8,692 bases of DNA, taken from NCBI GenBank assembly GCA_030598065.1, contig JAUVQR010000043.1, forward strand, positions 1-8,692, written 5' to 3'. This document shows, piece by piece, positions 1 through 6,601 of this stretch. How positions within the stretch are numbered: the stretch's first letter is position 1; every line of letters begins with the position of its first letter. The position numbers and the translations under genes are program-made. Origin of the DNA: Planctomycetota bacterium (GTDB taxonomy: Bacteria; Planctomycetota; Brocadiia; Brocadiales; Bathyanammoxibiaceae). The notes beneath the pieces are model-generated. The model saw nothing but the letters and a program-made list of their open reading frames with translations. It was not told the DNA's origin and did no database searches.

Positions 1-415
1 GTTCTTTGACAAACACGACGTCGACTTCTTCAGTGACCAGATAATTACCCCATACCCCAAGACCGAGATGAGAGAAGAACTTCTAAAAGAGGACCTGGTC
101 ACCAACCCCTATGACTACCGCAAGTATAACGGCTTTTGGGCGAACGTACGCACCAAACACCTCAGTTCGGAGGAGCTACAGTTCATGAAGTGGAAATACA
201 GACGCAAGTATTCCACATTCTACAAGACGACCCCCGTATTCAGGCGCAGGTTCCTCCTGGTGGACCTGCTCAGGATTTTTGCGCTGAGGCCGTACTACAG
301 GACCAAGGACAGGATAAGGACCATCGGCAAGACCGAACGGGAGGCCTTCCAGGACCAGATGAACTTGTTTAACAGTCTCAATGACTTTCCGGAGCTAAAC
401 TCGACTACGAGCTGA
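1..415 (+). CDS. B12-binding-type radical SAM protein, C-terminal part only (5' end outside window)
   Basis: Open from the window edge (reading frame begins at base 2) to a TGA at 413-415, giving 137 residues with no start codon of its own; an internal ATG at 68 is not the true start. The visible part is the end of the radical SAM barrel (SDQIITPYPKTEMREELL, the TPYPxT segment that usually closes the barrel) and a basic, aromatic C-terminal tail. It aligns without gaps to the next gene: over the first 66 residues about 40 are identical, including TPYPKT, FWANV and HLSS, so the two are tandem paralogues. The cluster cysteines and the cobalamin domain must lie upstream and cannot be checked, so the family call leans on the neighbour. 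The stop is one base from the next ATG, suggesting one transcript with translational coupling. Substrate unknown. Confidence 0.85.
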   Translation, partial: FFDKHDVDFFSDQIITPYPKTEMREELLKEDLVTNPYDYRKYNGFWANVRTKHLSSEELQFMKWKYRRKYSTFYKTTPVFRRRFLLVDLLRIFALRPYYRTKDRIRTIGKTEREAFQDQMNLFNSLNDFPELNSTTS

Positions 416-416
416 C

Positions 417-1907
417 ATGAAAATACTCTTACTATCAATGCCAGACTGCACGCCGCTTTTCAACCTGAAGCGCTGGAAACCGCCCAACCTGGCCATTGCC
501 TCACTGGCGGGCAACATCGAGGGGCACGAGATCCGCATCGGCGACTTGCTGCTGAACAGGGATAACATAAAGCAAACAATAACCGAATTGATACACGATT
601 ACACGCCTGACCTGGTGGGGCTGGGCGCCATGAGCTTCCAGTTCGCCACAGCGCACAGGATAGCCACCCTGATTAAAAACGTAAGAAAAGAGACCGCAAC
701 CGTATTGGGCGGATACCACCCCACCCTGCTTTACGACGAGATATGCATGTCCGACAACGGCAAACCGTTTGACTACATTATCAGGGGTGAAGGGGAGTCT
801 ACCTTTTCGGAACTGCTGGACGCCATGGAGGGCAAACGCGGCCTTGAGTCCGTGCGGGGCCTATCTTACCGTAAAGACGGCGTCTTTACCCACAATTCCC
901 CTCGCCCGGCGGAAGACATGGACAAACTGAAACTACCGGACAGGACAAAGCGGATATGGGGCGGCAACCACTTTAACGGCGTCCCGCTGGACATAATAGA
1001 GACGTCGCGCGGCTGCACCATGCCCTGCAACTTCTGTTGTATGGAAAAGATGTACGGAAGGAGCTTCAGGACGTACCCCATACCACGGGTCATAGAAGAC
1101 ATCTCAAACTGCAAGAAGCTTGGCACCGGTTGGATTATATTCTCGGACGACAACATCTGCCTCGACATCAAGAGATTCGAGGATCTGTGCGACGCCATAA
1201 CTGAGGCCGGACACAACGACATAAACTACATAGTGCAGGCGTCGAGTTCAGGCATAGCCTCCTCCGACGCGCTGGTCGAAAAGATGGCCCGCGCCGGATT
1301 TAAGATCGTCTTCCTCGGGATAGAAAACGTGTCCGAGGAGAATCTACGCAGGTTCAAGAAGGGCAACATAGTCGAGAGCACCCGGCTGGCCGTAAAGAAA
1401 CTACACGATAAGGACATGATGGTCACGGGCGGAATCATACTGGGTAGCCCCGAGGACAAAGAAGAGTCCATAGCCGACAACTATCGTTTCCTTGAAGAAA
1501 TGGACATCGATTTCTACGCGGACCAGATACTAACCCCTTACCCCAAAACCCCTATAAGGGACGAGATGCTCCAGGCGGGCCTGATAACCAACAAAGACGA
1601 CTACAGGAGGTACAACACCTTCTGGGCAAACGTCAAGACCCATCACCTCTCCTCCGACGAGATACAGTTCCTGCGGTGGAAATACAACGACATTTACGGA
1701 GACAACATGCTGGCTACCGAGACCTACAGAAGGAATTACCCCTTCATATACTTACTGGTGAACTACTTCTGGAGACCCATATGGAACCTGAAAAGGGGGC
1801 TTTCCCGGGTCAAACTCACCGAGAGGCAGCGATACGAAGAAGCTATGCAAAGGGCGGAAGAGACCAACAGCTTCAGGGACCTGTACGAGGACAACGGCGG
1901 CCAGTAG
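417..1907 (+). CDS. Cobalamin-binding radical SAM enzyme, complete, substrate unknown
   Basis: A 496-residue protein with the classic two-part layout. Residues about 1-150 look like a B12-binding Rossmann domain (PNLAIASLAG near 23-32, PDLVGLGAMSF near 64-74, GGYHPTLL 98-105, DYIIRGEGE 119-127). Residues about 190-390 form the radical SAM barrel, with the [4Fe-4S] cysteines C200, C204 and C207 in RGCTMPCNFC (CX3CX2C) and an extra C208. Further landmarks are SDDN 243-246, GIEN 301-304, GGIILGSPED 338-347 and TPYPKTP 373-379. The last 110 residues are a basic, aromatic tail shared with the preceding paralogue. I see no DxHxxG lower-ligand motif, which is common in this class. Such enzymes use AdoMet and cobalamin for methylations, ring contractions or cyclisations in lipid, pigment and natural-product pathways; which applies here is not visible. 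The ATG overlaps TGACATGA at the previous stop, with only a weak Shine-Dalgarno, fitting coupled translation. Confidence 0.92.
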   Translation: MKILLLSMPDCTPLFNLKRWKPPNLAIASLAGNIEGHEIRIGDLLLNRDNIKQTITELIHDYTPDLVGLGAMSFQFATAHRIATLIKNVRKETATVLGGYHPTLLYDEICMSDNGKPFDYIIRGEGESTFSELLDAMEGKRGLESVRGLSYRKDGVFTHNSPRPAEDMDKLKLPDRTKRIWGGNHFNGVPLDIIETSRGCTMPCNFCCMEKMYGRSFRTYPIPRVIEDISNCKKLGTGWIIFSDDNICLDIKRFEDLCDAITEAGHNDINYIVQASSSGIASSDALVEKMARAGFKIVFLGIENVSEENLRRFKKGNIVESTRLAVKKLHDKDMMVTGGIILGSPEDKEESIADNYRFLEEMDIDFYADQILTPYPKTPIRDEMLQAGLITNKDDYRRYNTFWANVKTHHLSSDEIQFLRWKYNDIYGDNMLATETYRRNYPFIYLLVNYFWRPIWNLKRGLSRVKLTERQRYEEAMQRAEETNSFRDLYEDNGGQ

Positions 1908-1917
1908 TGACTCGTCA

Positions 1918-1946
1918 TTGTATTTTGACAAGACAGTGAGTATAAT
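1918..1946 (+). promoter_or_regulatory. Candidate promoter for the DUF362 gene (perfect TATAAT, odd spacing)
   Basis: The 67-bp gap before the DUF362 gene is AT-rich compared with its surroundings. It holds a perfect TTGACA at 1925-1930 and a perfect TATAAT at 1941-1946, but only 10 bp separate them, too few for a sigma70 pair. At the normal 17-bp distance the -35 would be TTGTAT (1918-1923), a weak match. TG at 1937-1938 is one base off for an extended -10. A start near 1953 would leave a leader of about 20 nt containing the AAGGGA ribosome site at 1963-1968. Confidence 0.4.
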
Positions 1947-1974
1947 TTTGGGATTGTAAGTTAAGGGAAATACC

Positions 1975-3180
1975 ATGCCTACAGCACCAACCGTATCCAT
2001 AGCACGCTGCGACGATTATGACGCGCCCAAGGTCTACGCGGCCGTGAAAAAGGCCCTGGAACAGGTAGACGGCATCCACAAGCTGGTCGGCCAAAATAAG
2101 AAGGTGCTGCTCAAACTGAATCTTCTCACCTCTTCCCTGGGTCCTGAGTATGCGATAAACACACACCCCTCCGTGGCCAGGGCGCTGGTGGACTTTTTTC
2201 AGAAGGAAACCGGAGCTGAGGTCTACATCGGCGATTCCTCCGGCAGCCTCAGATTTGGTTCCACCAACAAGGCATTCAAACTAACAAAACTCGATAAGGT
2301 GACTGAAGAAACGGGGGCCAAGTGGGTCAACTTCGACCAGGATAAATTCATCGATATCAAGAAGAGCAACGGGGCGACCCTTCCCAGGTTCCGAATGGCA
2401 AGGACGGTGAAGGACGTAGACCTGGTGGTCTCCGTCCCTAAGCTCAAGACACACGGGCTAACAAAATATACGGGGGCGTTGAAGAACACCCTTGGTGTCA
2501 TACCGGCCAAGGGGAAGAAGGACGTCCACATACAGGCGCCCAAGCCAAGCGACTTCGCCCAGGCGCTGATAGACGTCTACGAAGAGGTTAAGCCCCACCT
2601 CACGCTGATGGATGCCGTCATAGGCATGGAGGGCAACGGGCCAAACGCCGGAGACCCCAGAAAGATAGGCCTCATCATGGCCAGTACCAACGGGGTCGCC
2701 ATTGACGCCGTAGCATCAAGCATCATCGGATACGACCCGCTCAGCATACCCACCATCAGATATGGGCAGGAGAGGGGGCTGGGAACGGCCGACCTTAACA
2801 AGATAAACGTGAAGGGTGAGCGGATAAGCGACGTCGCCATACCGGACTTTAAGAAACCCGGAAATATCGCGCAAGATTTCGCCCTCAACTACCTGCCGGG
2901 ATTCATCTTTGCGAAGCTGTTCGACGTCTCCTGCGAGTCGTACTCCACCGTTTACGAGCCCAACTGCACAAAGTGTTACGCCTGTATCAAGAACTGTCCC
3001 GTCCAGGCCATAACTCCGACCGGGACGGACGGCACCGCGCGCGTGGACAAAGAGAAATGCATCGGCTGCTTCTGCTGTGACGAGGTGTGTGACTACAAGG
3101 CCATCGTTATGGAGCGTCACGCCCTGGGCAAGGTTTTTTTGAGAATAGCGGAACTCCTGGGGTCGGAAAAGACTAGGTAG
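1975..3180 (+). CDS. DUF362 iron-sulfur protein with C-terminal two-cluster ferredoxin domain
   Basis: A 401-residue protein of the DUF362 family (uncharacterised Fe-S centre proteins). The DUF362 part covers about residues 5-300, with family-like blocks KVLLKLNLL 43-51, SVPKLKTHGLTKYTGALKNT 153-172 and GMEGNGPNAGDPRK 227-240. The C-terminus is a bacterial 2x[4Fe-4S] ferredoxin module: C331, C334, C337, C341 (CxxCxxCxxxCP), then C362, C365, C368, C372, with an additional C367. There is no signal peptide or membrane segment, so it should be cytoplasmic. The start is an ATG with AAGGGA 6 nt upstream. Function is unknown for the family; the ferredoxin end implies electron transfer. Following two radical SAM genes, which need a reductant, it could supply electrons to them or modify the same substrate, but the promoter-like gap leaves open that it is a separate unit. 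Confidence 0.92.
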   Translation: MPTAPTVSIARCDDYDAPKVYAAVKKALEQVDGIHKLVGQNKKVLLKLNLLTSSLGPEYAINTHPSVARALVDFFQKETGAEVYIGDSSGSLRFGSTNKAFKLTKLDKVTEETGAKWVNFDQDKFIDIKKSNGATLPRFRMARTVKDVDLVVSVPKLKTHGLTKYTGALKNTLGVIPAKGKKDVHIQAPKPSDFAQALIDVYEEVKPHLTLMDAVIGMEGNGPNAGDPRKIGLIMASTNGVAIDAVASSIIGYDPLSIPTIRYGQERGLGTADLNKINVKGERISDVAIPDFKKPGNIAQDFALNYLPGFIFAKLFDVSCESYSTVYEPNCTKCYACIKNCPVQAITPTGTDGTARVDKEKCIGCFCCDEVCDYKAIVMERHALGKVFLRIAELLGSEKTR

Positions 3181-3475
3181 AAACAGAAATCAGGCCCCGG
3201 AGAAATGGGCGCGGGGCGAACACCTGCAAGACCGTAATTTTTCTTCTATGCAACCGCCTCCAATACCCGCCCCGGACGCCGCACTCCCAACGCCGCACAC
3301 GCTCTTAAGCCGTTGCCGTATAACCGCCGCCGTCAGGCACCACACACCCCGGCACGCATAGAGAGACCTCCCGGCATAATTGCCCCATAATCCATTTTAA
3401 TGGTTTTACAACGGCTTCTTTTCCTTTAGAATACACTCCCAGAATCGCCTCACCTTTTGCCGGAAAGGAGGCAAG
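3181..3475 (+). other. Intergenic region upstream of mgtE, C-rich and G-poor in the middle
   Basis: This 295-bp gap holds no gene I can support. Just after the DUF362 stop, GCCCCG (3194-3199) can pair with CGGGGC (3212-3217) across a 12-nt loop, but no T-run follows directly. From 3251 to 3360 I count 53 C against 21 G in 110 bases, with CCGCC/CGCCG runs: a C-rich, G-poor transcript of the kind Rho loads on. At 3392-3403 a small palindrome (CCATT, TT, AATGG) sits in a locally AT-rich stretch, 72 bp before mgtE. No M-box or other magnesium riboswitch core was recognised. A strong AAAGGAGG at 3464-3471 ends the region. Confidence 0.5.
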
Positions 3476-4825
3476 ATGCAGTGGCACAAGATATTTGTCC
3501 CTGAAATAACGGAACTTATCGAGCAGAGAAACCTCAAGGAACTGGGTGAATTCCTGCGCGGGCTCCATCCCGCGGACATCGTAGACATACTCAGAGACCT
3601 GCCCTCCGCCGACAGGGTCCTGGCGTTCAGGGTCTTAGACAAGACAAAGCTTGCCTGGGTCTTCTCCATGTTCGAGCCGGAAGAGCAAGAGGAGCTCTTG
3701 AAACTGTTTACCGAACAGAAGGTCAAGGAGATTCTCCTGGAGATGGACTCGGACGACAGGGCCCAGCTCCTGGAGGAACTCCCCGCAGACATGGTAAAGA
3801 AGTTCCTCGCCCTGCTGCCCCATGACGAAAAAGAGATTACAAACCTTATCCTTAACTATCCCGATAACTCCGCCGGCAGGCTGATTACGACCGATTACGT
3901 CGCCCTCAGGGCCGATAAGACCGCCACCGAAGCCATCGAATACGTGAGGAGAACAGGGCCGGACAAAGAGACCATATATATCTGCTACGTCATAGACCAG
4001 ACAAGAAAACTGATCGGGGTGCTCTCCCTCAGAGACCTGATACTCGCGCCTCCCGACAAGAAAATTGGCGAAATAATGAAAACCATCGTCTCCTCCGTGA
4101 AGACCACCGACGACCAGGAGCTGGCGGCCAGGGTTATACAGAAGTACGACCTCCTGGCGGTGCCTGTCGTTGACCGGGAGGGAAGGCTGGTGGGGATAGT
4201 CACCGTCGACGACGTGATAGACATCCTTGAAGAAGAGGTCACGGAAGACATGGAAAAGATGGCCGCCGTGCGCCTGCCGGAGGAGGCATATTTCAAGGCC
4301 GGCTTCTTTCAGGCCGTGAGGAAGCGTGCCACCTGGCTGGTCATACTTATAATCGCCGAGACGTTTACCAGCGACCTTATTGAGAACTACACGACATCCC
4401 TGACGTCCCTCGTGGCCCTGGCCTATTTCATCCCCATGCTCATCAGCTCCGGCGGCAACACCGGCGCCCAGTCGTCTACGCTGGTAATCCGCGCGCTTGC
4501 CATCGGCGAGGTCACCCTTGGGGAGTGGTGGAAGATACTGAGCCGTGAGGTATGGATAGGAGCGACCCTGGGAGGCATACTGGGAGGAGTAGCGTACATC
4601 AAGGTATACCAGTCGGTCGGAGACCAGACCACGGGAATAGCGGTGGGACTGGCTCTACTCGCCGTGGTTCTGGTAGGAAACATCATAGGCGTCTTAATAC
4701 CGCTGATATTCAGGCGCATCGGGTGGGACCCCGCGACCGTGTCGTCACCGCTTATCGCCACGGTCCTGGACCTTACCGGACTGCTGATATACTTCGAGGT
4801 AACACGCAGGATGCTGAGTATTTGA
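3476..4825 (+). CDS. mgtE: Magnesium transporter MgtE
   Basis: A 449-residue MgtE, almost the length of the Thermus thermophilus protein. It is an inner-membrane Mg2+ channel that closes when its cytoplasmic domain fills with Mg2+. Order of parts: MgtE N-domain of short helical repeats (about 12-125, with HPADIVDILRDLP 31-43), two CBS domains (about 135-195 and 200-255), an acidic connecting segment (LEEEVTEDMEK 251-261, where the plug helix and Mg2+ sites lie in the family) and five membrane helices (about 273-445). The signature GGNTGAQSST is at 336-345. An aspartate at 432 in VLDLTGLLIYF matches, by position and context, the pore Asp432 of the Thermus protein. The ATG follows a near-perfect AAAGGAGG by 4 nt. 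The gene stands alone on its strand, with a C-rich leader that might regulate it. No key residue seems missing. Confidence 0.97.
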   Translation: MQWHKIFVPEITELIEQRNLKELGEFLRGLHPADIVDILRDLPSADRVLAFRVLDKTKLAWVFSMFEPEEQEELLKLFTEQKVKEILLEMDSDDRAQLLEELPADMVKKFLALLPHDEKEITNLILNYPDNSAGRLITTDYVALRADKTATEAIEYVRRTGPDKETIYICYVIDQTRKLIGVLSLRDLILAPPDKKIGEIMKTIVSSVKTTDDQELAARVIQKYDLLAVPVVDREGRLVGIVTVDDVIDILEEEVTEDMEKMAAVRLPEEAYFKAGFFQAVRKRATWLVILIIAETFTSDLIENYTTSLTSLVALAYFIPMLISSGGNTGAQSSTLVIRALAIGEVTLGEWWKILSREVWIGATLGGILGGVAYIKVYQSVGDQTTGIAVGLALLAVVLVGNIIGVLIPLIFRRIGWDPATVSSPLIATVLDLTGLLIYFEVTRRMLSI

Positions 4826-4855
4826 GCCGCTAAGGATTAAAATAATCACGCTGAG

Positions 4856-4878
4856 AAAAGACAACACGGATAACCGTG
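4856..4878 (-). terminator. Candidate weak intrinsic terminator after der
   Basis: Read on the minus strand, directly after the der stop, CACGG-TTAT-CCGTG (4878-4865) forms a 5-bp stem with a tetraloop, followed by TTGTCTTTT down to 4856. The stem is short and the T tract is broken, so termination may be inefficient. The 54-bp convergent gap with mgtE contains no better candidate on either strand. Confidence 0.35.
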
Positions 4879-4879
4879 G

Positions 4880-6289
4880 TCACGTCCTCTGCCTCTCCCT
4901 CTCCCTGTAGAAGAACCTGAGCGGTATCTCGGTGAAGGGGAACTTGTTGCGGAGCCTGTTGGAGAGATAGCGTTCATACGCAGCGTCAAAGAGGAAGGCG
5001 TCGTTGACGAACAGAACGAAGGTGGGCGGTGAGACCGTCACCTGGGTGACGTAAAGCAGCTTGGCCGACCTGCCGTGTTTTCTCCTCGACGGCCGCACCT
5101 CCAGGGCCTCGCCCAGGACCTTGTTCAACTCGGCGGTGCCGACCCTGGTTATGCTCTGACGGTACAGGTCCTCGGCCAGTTCTATTGTGCCTACCACGTT
5201 ATCCGCGTTTTTTGCGCTGATAAAAGAGATGGGGGCGTAGGCAAGACCCGGTAGCCTGTCCCGGACGTATTTCACAAACTCCCTGGTGTCCGTGTCCCCC
5301 GCCAGGTCCCATTTGTTTATCACGATGATGCACGGCTTGAACTCCTCGGCTACGTAAGCGCACAGCTTCTTGTCCACCTGGGACACCTCCGTGGTGGCGT
5401 CAAGCATGAACAGCACCACATTGGCGTTTCTGACCGACCTCTTGGCCCTGGCCAGCCCGTAGAACTCCACCGAACCCTCCACCTGGCGCTGTCTCCTGAC
5501 ACCCGCGGTGTCGACGGCCACAAACACCTTGCCGTTCAACTCGAACCTGACGTCTACCGAATCGCGGGTAGTGCCGGGGACCTCACTGACTATCATCCTG
5601 TCCTCTTTTACGAGGGTGTTTATCAGGGTAGACTTGCCGGCGTTTCGCCTTCCTACCGCTGCCAGCCTCATTAGCGGCTGTTCCAGGGCCTCCGCCTCAA
5701 GAGGGATAATGGCGCCAATCTCACCCAGAAGCTCCTTCCTGCCGAGCCCCTGTTTGGCCGAGAACGGCAGCGGCTCTCCGAAACCAAGCTTGAAGAACTC
5801 ACTCTTCAGAGAGATAAGACCGGGGTCATCCACCTTGTTCGCCAGCAATAAAACGGGTTTATGCACGTGGCGGAGCCTCTCCGCCACCATCTCGTCAAGC
5901 GGCACGACCCCGTCACGCGCGTCTACCGTGAACAATATGAGGTCGGCCTTGCCGAGCGCAATCTCTATCTGCTCTTCCACATGCCGGGTTATCACTTTTT
6001 CTTTGGCGTCCTGCATGCCGATGCCACCGGTGTCCATGAGTTCAAACCTCTTGCCACCATGCAGCACCTCAGCCGTCACCCTGTCCCTGGTGACGCCGCT
6101 GGTGGGGTCGACAATCGCCACACGCCGCCTTACCAGACGGTTGAAGACGGAAGACTTCCCCACGTTGGGCCTGCCCACAATCACCACAACAGGGAGGTAC
6201 TTTCTCTCCGGGGCGTTACGGCCCTGCTCAACGGCTTCGGCTTCTATGCTGACACTATCTTTACCGGCCTCTGTCTCGTGCGTAACCAT
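4880..6289 (-). CDS. der: Ribosome assembly GTPase Der (EngA), two GTPase domains plus KH-like domain
   Basis: Der is an essential GTPase for 50S subunit maturation. With the ATG at 6287-6289 it has 469 residues, in the family range. GTPase domain 1 has GRPNVGKS (39-46), SGVTRDR (64-70), DTGG (86-89), NKVD (151-154) and SAK (177-179). Domain 2 has GRRNAGKS (213-220), PGTTRD (238-243), DTAG (260-263), NKWD (325-328) and SAK (358-360). The KH-like domain fills about 378-469, ending in a basic YRERERQR tail. The second P-loop usually reads GRPNVGKS; here R and A replace P and V, but the G-x4-GKS frame is intact. The frame is open to a GTG at 6398-6400, adding 37 residues unlike Der, with no ribosome site, so I prefer the internal ATG. 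That start has no close Shine-Dalgarno either, and an acidic segment of about 30 residues before the first G domain remains. Confidence 0.96.
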   Translation of the reverse strand: MVTHETEAGKDSVSIEAEAVEQGRNAPERKYLPVVVIVGRPNVGKSSVFNRLVRRRVAIVDPTSGVTRDRVTAEVLHGGKRFELMDTGGIGMQDAKEKVITRHVEEQIEIALGKADLILFTVDARDGVVPLDEMVAERLRHVHKPVLLLANKVDDPGLISLKSEFFKLGFGEPLPFSAKQGLGRKELLGEIGAIIPLEAEALEQPLMRLAAVGRRNAGKSTLINTLVKEDRMIVSEVPGTTRDSVDVRFELNGKVFVAVDTAGVRRQRQVEGSVEFYGLARAKRSVRNANVVLFMLDATTEVSQVDKKLCAYVAEEFKPCIIVINKWDLAGDTDTREFVKYVRDRLPGLAYAPISFISAKNADNVVGTIELAEDLYRQSITRVGTAELNKVLGEALEVRPSRRKHGRSAKLLYVTQVTVSPPTFVLFVNDAFLFDAAYERYLSNRLRNKFPFTEIPLRFFYRERERQRT

Positions 6290-6295
6290 ACGGCT

Positions 6296-6301
6296 ATTAT
6301 A
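6296..6301 (-). promoter_or_regulatory. Perfect TATAAT six bases before the der start
   Basis: On the minus strand TATAAT is followed by AGCCGT and then the preferred der ATG. A -10 element here would place transcription start at or next to the A of the ATG, giving a leaderless message, which fits the lack of a nearby ribosome site. The matching -35 is poor (CTGTCC at 18 bp spacing or TGTCCC at 17 bp), and there is no extended -10, so the match may be chance. Confidence 0.35.
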
Positions 6302-6434
6302 CCCCAACACCGGTGGCAGGGACAGGCATTTGCCTTCGGCTATTACACCGAAGCTACCCAGGCAAATATGCGGAGCGATTTTCCTTCTCGCGTCCTGCAC
6401 TTATTGTAGGATGCCGCTACGGCCGGGATTACAC

Positions 6435-6464
6435 TTGACTATCGCCATGACAATCTCCGATAAT
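6435..6464 (+). promoter_or_regulatory. Candidate sigma70 promoter upstream of the small hypothetical gene
   Basis: TTGACT (6435-6440) and GATAAT (6459-6464), each five of six matches to consensus, are separated by 18 bp. Transcription would begin near 6471 and run into the gene starting at 6599 with a leader of about 130 nt. The site lies in the gap between two diverging genes, where a promoter is expected. Confidence 0.5.
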
Positions 6465-6517
6465 CCGGTTTACATGTTGTCTTGCGGCCGTAATACTGTC
6501 TGTGTTGTTGCCCCGTT

Positions 6518-6547
6518 TTGACGGCGGAACGGCGCCTTTTCCATAAG
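6518..6547 (+). promoter_or_regulatory. Second candidate promoter closer to the small hypothetical gene
   Basis: TTGACG (6518-6523, five of six) and CATAAG (6542-6547, four of six) are 18 bp apart. This would give a leader of about 45 nt. The TTG of this -35 could be misread as a start codon for the downstream protein, but no ribosome site precedes it. Confidence 0.4.
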
Positions 6548-6586
6548 AAAATTTCGTTGTCGCAATGTCTCTTCGGGACGTTTCTT

Positions 6587-6601
6587 GAGGTGGAAATCGT
6601 G
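6587..6601 (+). promoter_or_regulatory. Ribosome binding site that sets a GTG start
   Basis: GAGG at 6587-6590 lies 8 nt before GTG at 6599-6601. It is the only Shine-Dalgarno-like match upstream of any in-frame start of this gene, so it selects the GTG over the TTG at 6518. Confidence 0.6.

Noticed and set aside
68..70. ATG at 68 as the true start of the first gene
   Set aside because: The frame is open to the window edge and the residues before it align with the barrel of the paralogue, so the gene starts outside the window.
1676..2000. Small overlapping frames on both strands at the end of the radical SAM gene
   Set aside because: They overlap the conserved C-terminal tail shared by both paralogues and have low-complexity, arginine/glutamine-rich translations without starts supported by ribosome sites.
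3194..3217. GCCCCG/CGGGGC hairpin as an intrinsic terminator after the DUF362 gene
   Set aside because: The loop is 12 nt and no T-run follows; the nearest T-rich stretch (about 3237-3246) is some 20 nt away.
3181..3475. M-box magnesium riboswitch upstream of mgtE
   Set aside because: I looked for the conserved core expected of ykoK-type leaders and did not see it; a covariance-model search would settle this.
6398..6400. GTG start giving a 506-residue Der
   Set aside because: No ribosome site, and the 37 extra residues do not look like any Der N-terminus; the ATG at 6289 gives the usual length.
6518..6520. TTG start for the small hypothetical protein
   Set aside because: It coincides with a -35-like TTGACG and has no ribosome site, while GTG at 6599 has GAGG 8 nt upstream.
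5508..6521. Long open frame (337 codons) on the + strand opposite der
   Set aside because: It is a serine-, threonine- and proline-rich antisense frame lying over the well-supported Der GTPase, with no domain logic or ribosome site; an artefact of codon bias on the other strand.
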